Shown here: one piece after another, positions 32,291-41,215 of the stretch | How positions within the stretch are numbered: position 1 is the stretch's first letter | How the letters are laid out: the number at the start of each line of letters is the position of its first letter | NCBI GenBank assembly: GCA_024398615.1 | Contig: JAKSIU010000023.1 | Coordinates: 1 to 44,122 of the forward strand | Origin: Bacteroidaceae bacterium | GTDB taxonomy: Bacteria > Bacteroidota > Bacteroidia > Bacteroidales > Bacteroidaceae | DNA: 44,122 bases | Direction: 5' to 3' | Program-made: the position numbers and the translations under genes | Notes under the pieces: model-generated | What the model saw: only the letters and a program-made list of their open reading frames with translations | The model's database searches: none | Told to the model about the DNA's origin: nothing

Positions 32291-33319
32291 ATGATTAGAG
32301 AAGTCAAGTTCGAATCACAGGACCGCCGCATGAAGCAGGTCCTCGCTGCTCTTAACGAGCATGGAATCTCCTCAATTGAAGAGGCTAACCAGATTTGCGA
32401 AAGCTACGGCATCGATCCTTACAAGGCATGTGAGGAAACCCAGCCTATCTGCTTCGAAAACGCAAAGTGGGCATACGTATGCGGTTGCGCCATCGCTCTC
32501 AAGGAGGGTGAAAAGACTGGCGACAAGAGCGCTGTCAAGGCTGCCGAGAACATCGGTATCGGCCTCCAGAGCTTCTGCATTCCCGGTTCAGTAGCCGATG
32601 ACCGTAAGGTAGGTCTTGGTCACGGAAACCTTGCAGCCCGTCTGCTCAATGAAAAGACCCAGTGCTTCGCATTCCTGGCCGGTCACGAGTCATTCGCAGC
32701 CGCTGAGGGTGCCATCAAGATTGCCGCAAAGGCCGATAAGGTTCGCCAGAAGCCTCTCCGCGTCATTCTGAACGGTCTTGGCAAGGATGCAGCTCAGATC
32801 ATCAGCCGCATCAACGGATTCACATACGTACAGACCAAGTTCGACTACTACACCGGCAAGCTTACCGTTGTCAAGAAGATCGCCTACAGTGACGGTCCCC
32901 GTGCAAAGGTCAACTGCTACGGTGCTGACGATGTCCGTGAGGGCGTTGCCATCATGTGGAAGGAAGGCGTTGACGTATCAATTACCGGTAACTCAACCAA
33001 CCCGACCCGCTTCCAGCACCCCGTTGCAGGAACCTATAAGAAGGAACGCGTACTGGCCGGCAAGCCTTACTTCTCAGTAGCATCAGGCGGTGGTACAGGC
33101 CGTACCCTGCATCCCGACAACATGGCCGCAGGTCCCGCATCGTACGGTATGACCGACACCATGGGCCGCATGCACAGTGACGCCCAGTTTGCAGGTTCAT
33201 CATCAGTTCCCGCACACGTCGAGATGATGGGCTTCCTTGGCATTGGCAACAACCCCATGGTAGGCTGCTCAGTAGCTTGTGCCGTTGACGTAGCCCAGGC
33301 ACTTGCCGCCAAGAAGTAA
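32291..33319 (+). CDS. GGGtGRT protein
   Basis: 342 aa. The name-giving motif SGGGTGRTLHPDN is near residue 270. Other conserved stretches are FCIPGSVADDRKVGLGHGNLAARLL, AFLAGHESFAAAEGAIKIA and GNNPMVGCSVACAVDVAQAL. Cysteines such as YVCGCA and VGCSVAC could bind a metal. Function not established. It forms a two-gene operon with the NifU-like protein. The start has an unusually good Shine-Dalgarno sequence for this phylum (AAGGAGGT, 8 bp before ATG), which fits strong expression. A 12-bp hairpin terminator follows. Confidence 0.9.
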   Translation: MIREVKFESQDRRMKQVLAALNEHGISSIEEANQICESYGIDPYKACEETQPICFENAKWAYVCGCAIALKEGEKTGDKSAVKAAENIGIGLQSFCIPGSVADDRKVGLGHGNLAARLLNEKTQCFAFLAGHESFAAAEGAIKIAAKADKVRQKPLRVILNGLGKDAAQIISRINGFTYVQTKFDYYTGKLTVVKKIAYSDGPRAKVNCYGADDVREGVAIMWKEGVDVSITGNSTNPTRFQHPVAGTYKKERVLAGKPYFSVASGGGTGRTLHPDNMAAGPASYGMTDTMGRMHSDAQFAGSSSVPAHVEMMGFLGIGNNPMVGCSVACAVDVAQALAAKK

Positions 33320-33342
33320 CGTACAGGTTAAACCCAAATTTC

Positions 33343-33385
33343 AGGAAGTCTCTGTAGTTCAAATGATTGCAGAGGCTTCCTTTTG
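33343..33385 (+). terminator. Intrinsic terminator after the GGGtGRT gene
   Basis: AGGAAGTCTCTG (33343-33354) pairs over 12 bp with CAGAGGCTTCCT (33370-33381; one G-T pair), followed by TTTTG. Confidence 0.85.
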
Positions 33386-33391
33386 TTAATT

Positions 33392-33916
33392 ATGAAAAAG
33401 TCATATCTTGTAGCTGTTGCCATAGCTGCCTTGGCCTGCTCCTGCGTCAGGGAACAGGAACAGACCCTGGTGCCGGACAATATGCTGTCGGTCAGGGCAT
33501 CGGTCGAACCAGCGCCCTCAAAGACGGTCATGAATGAGTCCGAGCAGGTCCTTTGGGAACAGAATGACAGGATAACAGTTGGCACTAATTCAGACGCATC
33601 GGCCGCATATGCCCGGGACTATAACGATTCACAGACATCGGTGACCGATGTGCTCTTTACCAACGCAACGGAAAGCACTGCCAATCCGCATTTCACCGCA
33701 AACGGTCAGATTGGCTTGTGGCGTACCCTGTCAATGGATGAATTGAACTACCTTCTCAATGTCAGGGAAGTGAACGGATATTGGACCTCAACGCCATCGT
33801 CGGATGAAAGCAACTGTGCCGGACTGTTGGGCATGGACTATTCTTCCGGTGTAGAACAACGTGTTACATACAGGACCTGCGGCAGTTCCGTACGTCTGGT
33901 CAGAACAGCACAATGA
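33392..33916 (+). CDS. Shortened fimbrillin/C-type-lectin-like lipoprotein
   Basis: About 174 aa from ATG 33392. Lipobox CSC near residue 20 (ALACSC). A short stretch of fimbrillin type (SKTVMNESEQVLWEQNDRITVGTN) is followed directly by pieces of the domain seen in the large lipoproteins: VLFTNATESTANPHFTANGQ, GLWRTLSMDELNYLL, then GYWTSTPSSDE and SSVRLVRTAQ. The FSQGNLYY start and the middle of that domain are missing, so it looks like a deletion derivative, perhaps nonfunctional. It overlaps the next gene by ATGA and is not preceded by the small conserved peptide. Confidence 0.7.
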   Translation: MKKSYLVAVAIAALACSCVREQEQTLVPDNMLSVRASVEPAPSKTVMNESEQVLWEQNDRITVGTNSDASAAYARDYNDSQTSVTDVLFTNATESTANPHFTANGQIGLWRTLSMDELNYLLNVREVNGYWTSTPSSDESNCAGLLGMDYSSGVEQRVTYRTCGSSVRLVRTAQ

Positions 33917-34854
33917 AGAAAATCATCAAGACAATGGCCGTCATGGCCGCAGCATTTGCAATTGCTTCCTGCAGCAGGGAGCAACTGGTTGAAACTGATG
34001 TGAACGCCACCGCAGGTGAAAGCGTAATCACCGCATCAATTGACAATGACCTTACAAAGACAACCCTGTCCGGCGACGATACTGCCGGATATGAGGTTTT
34101 CTGGTCAGAGGGAGATAAGCTTTTCGTGTCCGATGCCAATATTGAATGCTGGGCGGCAGTGTATACACTTGACAGATCTTCAGCAGGCAGCTCCAATGGA
34201 CTCTTTGGCTGGCATGAAGGAGATACATTCGTTAAGGTGGACGAAAACTGTCAGAGACCCGCATTCCAGGAAGACGTGTTGTATATGGCTCTGTATCCGT
34301 ATGATATTATTGATTTGGACAACGACTACAGGATAACATGGAAAACAGAGCAGACATACAGCGTGACCGACAGGTATATCCCCATGTTCAGTTTGGGTGA
34401 TTGTGAGAATAACGGGAACGCCCATTTCGTCTTCTCGAATCTTGGAGGTCTGCTCCGACTGACAGTAAAGGGTACGGCAACTGTCCGGTCCATAAAAATC
34501 AGCGCAGCCAATGATGAGGCAATGTCTGGAGAAATACGTTACGTCATACCCAATGAGGACGATAAATATTTCGCTTATATGGCAACTGAGATTGATGGTA
34601 TTCCGCTCGATACCAGGAATTATATTACCCTTGACTGCGGTACCGGTGGAGTTGATCTCAGCCCCGAAGGCACTGATTTCCATATCTCCATACCGTTGGG
34701 CGAATATACAGATGTAAGCATCGCCCTGACAGATATGAATGGCAATGTTTGTGAAAAGAGGCTCAAGGACGACAATCAACTTGTCATCAGGCGCAGCGAG
34801 ATTACCGTAGCCTCATTCACTGCAAGCGACTTCCATCCACAGATTGCACAATAG
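33913..34854 (+). CDS. Fimbrillin-family lipoprotein
   Basis: 313 aa. MKKIIKTMAVMAAAFAIASC-SREQLVET gives a lipoprotein signal. Its first ~75 residues match the N-terminus of the 1128-aa protein at 36805-40191. The rest is a two-part beta-sandwich typical of fimbrillin-like/Mfa-type proteins: TKTTLSGDDTAGYEVFWSEGDKLFVSD, LYMALYPYD, FVFSNLGGLLRLTVKGTATVRSIKI. It lacks the C-type-lectin part, so it may be the bare fimbrillin module. Probably surface-exposed. Co-translated with the shortened gene upstream and convergent with the next lipoprotein. Confidence 0.85.
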   Translation: MKKIIKTMAVMAAAFAIASCSREQLVETDVNATAGESVITASIDNDLTKTTLSGDDTAGYEVFWSEGDKLFVSDANIECWAAVYTLDRSSAGSSNGLFGWHEGDTFVKVDENCQRPAFQEDVLYMALYPYDIIDLDNDYRITWKTEQTYSVTDRYIPMFSLGDCENNGNAHFVFSNLGGLLRLTVKGTATVRSIKISAANDEAMSGEIRYVIPNEDDKYFAYMATEIDGIPLDTRNYITLDCGTGGVDLSPEGTDFHISIPLGEYTDVSIALTDMNGNVCEKRLKDDNQLVIRRSEITVASFTASDFHPQIAQ

Positions 34855-34866
34855 GACGAAACACAT

Positions 34867-34892
34867 CGGCCTCTGTTGTTTGGCAGAGACCG
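34867..34892. terminator. Hairpin between convergent lipoprotein genes
   Basis: CGGCCTCTG-N8-CAGAGACCG (one mismatch) in the gap between the two convergent genes; could end both transcripts. Confidence 0.55.
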
Positions 34893-34930
34893 CATCAATA
34901 TCGAATTGTGTGTTCTTGAGAACTTCTATT

Positions 34931-36271
34931 TTACTCCGCAAGCACCGCACGGACGGAGAGGCCGCCGTGGCGAGTGGCGCCGGTCAATGTCTGGTAGCTA
35001 TTATCTTTGATGTACAGTTTGATCGGGTCGATCGATCCACCGCTTAATTGCGTCGATGAAGTCCAGTAGTATCCACTTTTGTTTGTGAAGAAGAGTTCGT
35101 GTCTGCCATTAAGTCCATTTACATCGAAGTATCCAGCTACAGGGAGGAAGATGCTGTTGACTGAATAATCATCCTTGCCAGTGAACTTGAGTCCATTCAC
35201 GCCTCCTATAGCTGTCCACTCAACACTACATTTGTTGAAAAGTGCCTGAAGTTCTGCACTTGTCGGCATGCGCCATTTATCACCCCAAAGCTGGATGGCA
35301 GTATCATGGCCGCTGATATTATCCCCATCCCAGTAATTACTCATATCCTTATCTTTCGTACCTCCCCAACCATAATAGCCACCATATTCTGTTATCGATT
35401 TTGCACCTACGTTAAATTCTGCGAACTTAGGACCATTCTCCCAGAGCTGTATCCACTTGACCTTGTTGCCAGAGATTCCTGCTTCGGCTTTAACCTCTGC
35501 CTCACCTTGACCGAAAGGATATATTGCCAGTTCATAATACTTGCCAGCCTTGAGACCTTTTGATGTGGACTTGATGATCTGTTTCCCATCTCTGACGGTG
35601 AGTGCTGTTCCTGCAGGAACAGCTATGTAGTAAGTGCCTACCTCCGTTGCACTCAGGAGCGCTTGCCTGGACCCCACAAATGTAGGGCTGAATGATGAAC
35701 CACTGACTTTTAACCCATTGACCCAAAAATTCTCACCATTAATATTACTCATTACGTTGATATCGATGCTGCCCTTTTGGTTGACTATCTTCAAAAAGGC
35801 GAGCTTTGCAGGTTCCATTGTTATGGCCAGACCATCTTTACCAGTAACATTGCTACCATATGGTGTGCTGCCGAACAGTGCATACACATTGGCCAGATCC
35901 TCCCATTTGCCGGTCTGATCGGCAAGAGATACTTCCCTTGATGGGTAATAGGCATACCAACGAGCAGGCTCTGCGGTAGGCTGGGCATCGGTGCTGATGA
36001 AGTCCGTGCCATTGTTGGTGAAAGTGTAGTCGGAACTGGCGTTATCACCCACCTTATTGTACACCATGATCTTGTCACCCTCTGCAAAGGCGAAATGCCA
36101 GACACCTTCATTGTCGGTGAATGTGGCTTTTGTGTCTTCAGGCTGGGCTACTGTTGCATGGAGTATCATGCCCTTCTTCTGGGCTGTTTCAATCTGTGCC
36201 AGTTCTTCCTTGCTGCATGCGGTGAATCCAAGGACTGCAGCCATCATTGCAAAAAGTAAAGTCTTTTTCAT
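34931..36271 (-). CDS. Fimbrillin-FISUMP surface lipoprotein (cassette U1)
   Basis: About 446 aa from ATG 36271 (MKKTLLFAMMAAVLGFTAC). Lipobox FTA-C. Residues ~25-260 are fimbrillin-like (ATFTDNEGVWHFAFAEGDKIMVYN, WYAYYPSREVSL, LAFLKIVNQKG). From ~265 a Fibrobacter-succinogenes-major-paralogue domain of the FGE/C-type-lectin fold follows: VKWIQLWENGPKFAEFNVG, WGDKWRMPTSAELQALF, SIFLPVAGYFD, GYYWTSS, GGLSVRAVLAE. Probably displayed on the surface and ligand-binding. The first gene of the cassette is the small peptide at 36304-36447, 32 bp upstream. Its last domain resembles that of the 693-aa protein at 41431-43506. Confidence 0.85.
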   Translation of the reverse strand: MKKTLLFAMMAAVLGFTACSKEELAQIETAQKKGMILHATVAQPEDTKATFTDNEGVWHFAFAEGDKIMVYNKVGDNASSDYTFTNNGTDFISTDAQPTAEPARWYAYYPSREVSLADQTGKWEDLANVYALFGSTPYGSNVTGKDGLAITMEPAKLAFLKIVNQKGSIDINVMSNINGENFWVNGLKVSGSSFSPTFVGSRQALLSATEVGTYYIAVPAGTALTVRDGKQIIKSTSKGLKAGKYYELAIYPFGQGEAEVKAEAGISGNKVKWIQLWENGPKFAEFNVGAKSITEYGGYYGWGGTKDKDMSNYWDGDNISGHDTAIQLWGDKWRMPTSAELQALFNKCSVEWTAIGGVNGLKFTGKDDYSVNSIFLPVAGYFDVNGLNGRHELFFTNKSGYYWTSSTQLSGGSIDPIKLYIKDNSYQTLTGATRHGGLSVRAVLAE

Positions 36272-36303
36272 CTTTCCTGTCATTTAATGGTTACACTCTT
36301 GGC

Positions 36304-36447
36304 TTAGTTATCCCAGTCGCTGTCATCGCCTCTTTCAACAGTAGCATTGCTTAATGTGAAGCCGGTTTGCACGCTCTGACAAAGAACATTCTGAACATTC
36401 ACCTTGACCACTTTGGCCCGAGGTGCTTTGTAAGTCTTGATTGCCAT
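36304..36447 (-). CDS. Small conserved peptide of cassette U1 (47 aa)
   Basis: Too short for usual gene callers. MAIKTYKAPRAKVVKVNVQ followed by NVLCQS, then a variable tail with FTLSNATVERG and acidic DDSDWDN. The N-terminal 25 residues match the peptides at 40210-40353 and 41290-41415 (YKAP..KVV...VQ..LCQS). There is no signal peptide and a single Cys. It starts 39 bases after the end of its -7 box, and the leader is nearly identical to that of cassette U3. It lies 32 bp upstream of the large lipoprotein. Conserved head with variable tail recalls peptide precursors, but no modification enzyme is nearby. Function unknown. Confidence 0.8.
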   Translation of the reverse strand: MAIKTYKAPRAKVVKVNVQNVLCQSVQTGFTLSNATVERGDDSDWDN

Positions 36448-36486
36448 ATTTTGAAGTATTTATTACCCGGTTGAAAATTGTGGTCG

Positions 36487-36521
36487 CAAAGATAGGACTT
36501 TCAGTATTATTTGGCGAACGG
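36487..36521 (-). promoter_or_regulatory. Promoter of cassette U1
   Basis: TATCTTTG on the minus strand (36487-36494), with TTCG 20 bp upstream in place of TTTG. The CCGTTCG-N6 left arm of the shared dyad is present but the right arm (AATACTG) is degenerate. The remaining stretch up to 36752 has no convincing gene, only a weak GGA.GTTAG/CTAAC.TCC hairpin around 36687-36715. Confidence 0.65.
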
Positions 36522-36752
36522 ACAGATACAACTATCGCATTCCCGAGCAGGAGAATCTTTGGAATGCCTACCGTAGCGAAGCTGTTCCGTTTCGCAGATG
36601 TCGCCGAGAATATAATGCCTCATCTCTCCGCCTCGTATGTGATGATTCCTGGGATCCGTTTCGTTACAGGCGTGAAATCAAGAGGAAAGGAAGTTAGCCT
36701 GCTTCGCCTAACCTCCCGTTTATCGGCATTTTGACTATCCTTCCAGAAACAG

Positions 36753-36785
36753 AAGCAGCCGTATGTCAATGACACACGGCTGCTT
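36753..36785 (-). terminator. Terminator hairpin after cassette U2 lipoprotein
   Basis: AAGCAGCCGTATGTC-AAT-GACACACGGCTGCTT, 14 of 15 positions paired, followed on the minus strand by a T-rich run. It lies 20 bp beyond the stop of the 1128-aa lipoprotein. Confidence 0.8.
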
Positions 36786-36804
36786 GACGTATAAAGTGAT
36801 TCCG

Positions 36805-39800
36805 TTATTTCACATCTGTCACGAGGCGGACAGCCAGGCCGAAATGGCGACCGTCGGAAACGGCTGTTTTGATACCTGTTTTCCCGATGCTCAGGTAGTA
36901 TGCTTTTTGGTCACCGTCATTGGTGGATGACCAATAATTGCCGTAATCTTCTATATCACCATAGACACTGCCACCACCGCGATATCCTGCAAATGGCAGG
37001 AAGATTGCTCCGGCAGACTCCATTGCTGCCCAGTTCTCTACGGAATATGTATTGGAGGTAAAACTGGTGGTTGCTCCGGTCACGAATGCATTGCTGCCAC
37101 CATTCTTCATAGGATCGGTGAATTCATCAGGAAGGATGATGAGTCCATTTTTGCCCCATATCGTTGCATAACCGAACTTGTTTGCAGCACCTTCTCTTCC
37201 TTGGAACAGATAAACCCACTCATCTTTTGAGAGAGTACGCCAGGTATCCTTGTCGTCAATGGCTTTGTCCCAATCAACGAAGCTTCCGGAATACGTGCTG
37301 TTATCTGAAGACGTGTTCATTCCATAAGTTGTGGTGGAGGTAGACCAGCCAAAGAGCCCCCAATGGCCGTTGGCTGTGCCGTCATCGTCATATCCGTTAA
37401 TGTCGCATTTGCCTTTACCACTATATGTGCGGAAATAATATTGCTTCGACTCAAACCCCCAATTGGCACCATCATAATACAGGTTGCCCTGTGAGAAATG
37501 GACCTGCTTGCCGTCTGCTACGGTAAACTTTCCTGAAAGGGCTCCGTTTGGCCACTTGAACCAACCAGCGTAAAGGGTGATGTTTGCATCAACGATATCT
37601 GAGTCAAAATCCCACTTGTTTGTGCAGTTCTTGTCCGTATACCATCCTAAGAAATCATACCCTGCAACATTCAGATCGGTCGGTTTGGTGATGGTCGAGC
37701 CATACAGGACCTTCTTGAGTTCAGCAGGTGCCGTGCCATGACCGTTGGCATTGAATGTGACGGTGTAAGTCGGGGTTGGTGATCCTGACAGTTCCATGAC
37801 GAGACGGATAGAACTGCCGTAGTTTCTGGGCCTATATGAAATATTAACAGATTCCGAATTGAAAGTCAATGCATATGCATAAGACTGATAAGTTGAATAA
37901 ATCACGGACTCCGGAGTAGGAGTGTTTAAGAAGTAGTACCCATTGTATCCAACATTACGAACATTATTTCCGTCGCGGTAGCCGGCGGCTGGCAGGAAAA
38001 CTATGCCTGCTGCAGAAATTTCTGACCACCTTTGTGGAGCTCCATCGGTACCCATCAATGGTCCATTGTAATCGTCAGGATAGAGGAAAATACCATTAAA
38101 AGTGCTACCGAGAACGCTGATTCCGCAACAGTAATTCTCATATCCTACACGGGAATTGTCCATTATGCGACGTTGGTTGAACAGATATTCACACTCCTCC
38201 TTGGTCAAAGCACGCCATGCTGTCTGACCATTAATGTTAAGGATTTTCCTATTTGTGAAGAGGACATCCGTTTCTGTATATTTGTATTCGCCAAAGTTCT
38301 CATTATAAGGAGTGTTACCGTCATAATAATAGGTTGTTGTCCAATATAAATGGGATATATGATATTTATCCCGAGAAAGTATGCCTTGACCGTAATTGTC
38401 TTTCCTCGGTACGGACACACATTGGTAAGTCTCAAAGTGGAATCCTTCGTTAACGTAACCACCATTTATAAGTTCATAATCTCTTGACCCATAATAAAGA
38501 TTGCCCTGCGAGAAGAATACCCGTTTGCCGTTAGCATCGATAGTGAACAGGCTTGGAATAGCTCCTTCAGGCAATTCAACCCATCCGGCATAAAGGGTGG
38601 TGTTGGCGGTCACGACATCGGAACCGAAATTCCATTCGGTCTTGCAACCCTTGTCCTTGTACCATCCTACGAATACCAAACCGTCAGCAGACAGGGCGAC
38701 ACTCGGTTTTGTTATCGTTGAGCGGTACTGGACTCCGGTGATGTTGGCCGGAGCTGTGCCGTGGCCGTTCATGTCAAAGGAAACGGTGAAACTGGGATGG
38801 TCGATGTAATCAGTGACAAGCCGGACATGGTTTTTATTTTCAGATCCAGCTATAGGGGTAGGCAATATGGAAGGTGGCCAGGCGCCATTTTCGTAACGTA
38901 GGGCTTCTGCAGCAGGAAGATCTTCCTGAATGCAGGTGGAAGACCAGTACCATACCAGACTCTCGTTGACCGGCAGGAAGACGCAGCCTTCCGGAATGGA
39001 TGTCAACCCGTCTGTCGGACCGGTATATCCATCGCAGAAGATAATGATTCCTGTTACATTATCGATGGTCGCCTTACCTATGCCGTTATCCCTATTAATG
39101 AGGTAGTTCCATTCGTCCTTAGATAGTGTACGCCATAACCCCTTCTGACCATTGGCTGTGAAATTGGGATTGGCAGTATTTTCATCGGCATTCGTAAAGA
39201 AAGCACTCGAGCCGTTCGGATCAAGAGACCACCCGGAACCTGTGGCGAGATTGGCGCTGTTGGTCCAGTAGAATGAAGAGACGTGATTTTCGACATTGTA
39301 ATTGTACTGGTTGTCTTCAAATTGGTAATCAGTTCCATCCCAGTACAAGTTGCCCTTGGAGAAATAGACTTTCTTTCCTTCTTCAGATACGGTGAATATT
39401 CCAGAAAGCGCTCCCTCCGGAGCGAGTTTCTTGAAGTCATTGGCCGTAAATGAGGCGCGGGTAATCTTGCTGCGCTCTATGACAAGGTCTTTGGAACTGA
39501 GGGACTTGACGCAGCACTTGCCGTCCTTGGACGAAATCAGTATGCTGGTCTGCGAGTACTCACCATAGGGCATGGCAATGTGGAAGACTGTGCCGTCTGT
39601 AGCGTTCAGGGCAACTCCATCACCGCAGTTCAGCGTGATGTCCTCAAGGTCTTTTGCACTTACCGTTATGCTCTGAACCAGGATGTTTTCCGAACCCTTG
39701 ACAGTAAGGCGCAGTATGCCGCCCTTGTTCGTGAAACTGAGGGACTTTTCCGAGACCTCTCCACCGGAGACTGTAACAGATGCCGTCATCGGTGAACCGG

Positions 39801-40191
39801 TGATGTTATTCGCTGTGTAGGTCTGTGAAGCCGGCCAGTCTTCGCCGTTGTATGTTGCAGGATAGCATGCGGTGTATGTGCCGTCCTCTGCAGGAAGGTC
39901 ACCCTGGAAGGTGCCTTTGGTGGTGTTCTCACCGGCAATAAGGGTGAACTCGTTGCCTCCAATAGCGATCTTGTCACCTGAGGACCAGACCACATTGTAG
40001 CCCTCAGAATCGCTGCCGTTGAGGGCAGTCCTGGTGTTGTCGTTGAGGCTGTTCTCGGTGAATGCCGTGATGATGCAGCTGCCTTGGACTGGGGTGGCAT
40101 TGTTCTCCGTTTCAATAAGCTGCTCCCTGCTGCAGGATGCCACTGTGAATGCTGCTACGATGGCAGCAATTGCGATGATGTTTTTCTTCAT
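36805..40191 (-). CDS. Giant modular fimbrillin/C-type-lectin-like lipoprotein (cassette U2)
   Basis: 1128 aa. Lipoprotein signal to VAS-C (residue 20). Residues ~21-260 are fimbrillin-like. Then three copies of a domain starting with GALSGIFTV..GKKVYFSKGNLYW (about 262, 548 and 883), each with WRTLSKDEW, FLP.AGYR and YWSS-type C-type-lectin/FGE-fold motifs and ending VRLV. Between them lie two Listeria-Bacteroides (flg_new) repeats (about 465-545 and 807-875; NGHGTAP.., FVGWYKDKGC, LYAGW). The C-terminus is again VRLVTDVK. Expected on the cell surface as a multivalent adhesin or binding protein. The peptide at 40210-40353 is 18 bp upstream. Confidence 0.88.
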   Translation of the reverse strand: MKKNIIAIAAIVAAFTVASCSREQLIETENNATPVQGSCIITAFTENSLNDNTRTALNGSDSEGYNVVWSSGDKIAIGGNEFTLIAGENTTKGTFQGDLPAEDGTYTACYPATYNGEDWPASQTYTANNITGSPMTASVTVSGGEVSEKSLSFTNKGGILRLTVKGSENILVQSITVSAKDLEDITLNCGDGVALNATDGTVFHIAMPYGEYSQTSILISSKDGKCCVKSLSSKDLVIERSKITRASFTANDFKKLAPEGALSGIFTVSEEGKKVYFSKGNLYWDGTDYQFEDNQYNYNVENHVSSFYWTNSANLATGSGWSLDPNGSSAFFTNADENTANPNFTANGQKGLWRTLSKDEWNYLINRDNGIGKATIDNVTGIIIFCDGYTGPTDGLTSIPEGCVFLPVNESLVWYWSSTCIQEDLPAAEALRYENGAWPPSILPTPIAGSENKNHVRLVTDYIDHPSFTVSFDMNGHGTAPANITGVQYRSTITKPSVALSADGLVFVGWYKDKGCKTEWNFGSDVVTANTTLYAGWVELPEGAIPSLFTIDANGKRVFFSQGNLYYGSRDYELINGGYVNEGFHFETYQCVSVPRKDNYGQGILSRDKYHISHLYWTTTYYYDGNTPYNENFGEYKYTETDVLFTNRKILNINGQTAWRALTKEECEYLFNQRRIMDNSRVGYENYCCGISVLGSTFNGIFLYPDDYNGPLMGTDGAPQRWSEISAAGIVFLPAAGYRDGNNVRNVGYNGYYFLNTPTPESVIYSTYQSYAYALTFNSESVNISYRPRNYGSSIRLVMELSGSPTPTYTVTFNANGHGTAPAELKKVLYGSTITKPTDLNVAGYDFLGWYTDKNCTNKWDFDSDIVDANITLYAGWFKWPNGALSGKFTVADGKQVHFSQGNLYYDGANWGFESKQYYFRTYSGKGKCDINGYDDDGTANGHWGLFGWSTSTTTYGMNTSSDNSTYSGSFVDWDKAIDDKDTWRTLSKDEWVYLFQGREGAANKFGYATIWGKNGLIILPDEFTDPMKNGGSNAFVTGATTSFTSNTYSVENWAAMESAGAIFLPFAGYRGGGSVYGDIEDYGNYWSSTNDGDQKAYYLSIGKTGIKTAVSDGRHFGLAVRLVTDVK

Positions 40192-40209
40192 AGTGATAGT
40201 GCTGCTTAC

Positions 40210-40353
40210 TTAATCCCAACTGCTTTCGTCATAACTGTAGCTGCCAAGAGTGAAGCTCTCGGTATTCTCTCCCAGCTGGCTCTGGCACAGCATGCTCTGA
40301 ACTTTTATCTCTACTACCTTGGTCTTGGGGGCCTTGTAAGTCTTATTTTCCAT
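40210..40353 (-). CDS. Small conserved peptide of cassette U2 (47 aa)
   Basis: MENKTYKAPKTKVVEIKVQ plus SMLCQS, then a variable tail (QLGENTESFTLGSYSYDESSWD). The head is shared with the other two peptides, and the FTLG and terminal acidic-W elements recur in U1. No signal peptide. It ends 18 bp before the 1128-aa lipoprotein and begins about 84 bases downstream of the -7 box at 40437-40444. Its leader contains an imperfect repeat of ATCGGATTAAT. Same gene order and promoter style as in U1 and U3. Confidence 0.8.
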   Translation of the reverse strand: MENKTYKAPKTKVVEIKVQSMLCQSQLGENTESFTLGSYSYDESSWD

Positions 40354-40436
40354 ATTGTTAATGATTTGATTATCGGATTAATATCGGATTAATATTGGAT
40401 AATTTGGGGATTTTGGGGATTTTGAGATTGCAGATG

Positions 40437-40473
40437 CAAAGTTAAGACTATCCGTCTGATTTGACAAACGGAT
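40437..40473 (-). promoter_or_regulatory. Promoter and dyad of cassette U2
   Basis: Minus strand TTTG (40465-40468) and TAACTTTG (40437-40444), 20 bp apart. ATCCGTCTG-N6-CAAACGGAT (40450-40473), 8 of 9 paired, overlaps the -33 box; the same dyad is at cassette U3. Confidence 0.8.
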
Positions 40474-40661
40474 GGATACTAAACATGGAGGATTATCCAT
40501 AAACGCGACATCTATCGCATATGCTTTTTCGTTCCGAATCCTTTCCTTGTTCTTCGTGGAGTATTTATTTGTATAAAATGCCGATATTCACGAATAGTAA
40601 TCATAGATTTACAGAAGGCTGTGCAAAACAATCGCAGAATTCTATAAGTTCTTACACCTTT

Positions 40662-40697
40662 TTCGGTATTTGTTGTGTATTTGCAGTAAATACCGAA
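40662..40697. repeat. 10-bp inverted repeat before the ATPase remnant
   Basis: TTCGGTATTT (40662-40671) and AAATACCGAA (40688-40697) are perfect inverted copies, spaced 16 bp, ending 5 bp before the ATG of the degraded ATPase gene. Operator or promoter element of that former gene. Confidence 0.6.
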
Positions 40698-40701
40698 TAG
40701 G

Positions 40702-41166
40702 ATGGACGGATATGTAAAAAGAGAAAGAACAATCAGAGCGAACTTGTCGACAAGGAACTGCTGAAAGCATATATCTATGAGCGTATCCTCTCCAATCCAA
40801 ATAACATTTCGAATACGCTGTTGAGCGTTCAACATTGCAAAGTCGATGCGGAGACTGTGTTCACGCGGCTATCTGGTTGATGTGGGAATGATTGAGTCAC
40901 GTGAGCTTGTGGGCGGAAAACAGGAATACAGGCAATACGAGGTTGATTTCATTGTGACCGATGGGATGAGGAAATATTACATCCAATCTGCATATTCTAT
41001 TCCTGATGAAGACAAGATGGGGCAGGAGCTGAAATCATTCAGAAAGATAGATGACTCATTTCAGAAGATTGTGATAGTAGGTAACGATATCGCTACATAC
41101 ACCAATGATGAGGGTATTATCTTTATGGGGCTGATGCAGTTCCTGGATAATGAATCCATCCTTTAA
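40702..41166 (+). pseudogene. Remnant of an AAA ATPase with DUF4143-type C-terminus
   Basis: From ATG 40702 a start MDGYVKRER runs into a stop. In another frame SELVDKELLKAYIYERILSNPNNIS continues, and in a third frame RGYLVDVG and RQYEVDFIVTDGMRKYYIQSAYSIPDE..MGQELKSFRKIDD follow to the stop at 41166. These match the first residues and the DUF4143-type C-terminal region of the AAA_14/DUF4143 ATPases common in Bacteroidales; the ATPase core is missing. At least two frame changes and a large internal deletion make it a clear pseudogene. It lies between the divergent cassettes U2 and U3. Confidence 0.75.
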
Positions 41167-41215
41167 AAGGAACTTGGTGACGACCAACCGATAACACAAT
41201 ATGTTTCCGATTGAT

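Noticed and set aside
33392-33916. Frameshifted version of a full-length lipoprotein
   Set aside because: The frame is continuous with signal and stop, and the missing parts are deleted rather than present in another frame. It is reported as a shortened gene.
36441-36734. Plus-strand frame of about 97 codons opposite the U1 promoter
   Set aside because: It begins across the antisense of the U1 peptide and promoter, has no start context and no recognisable protein features.
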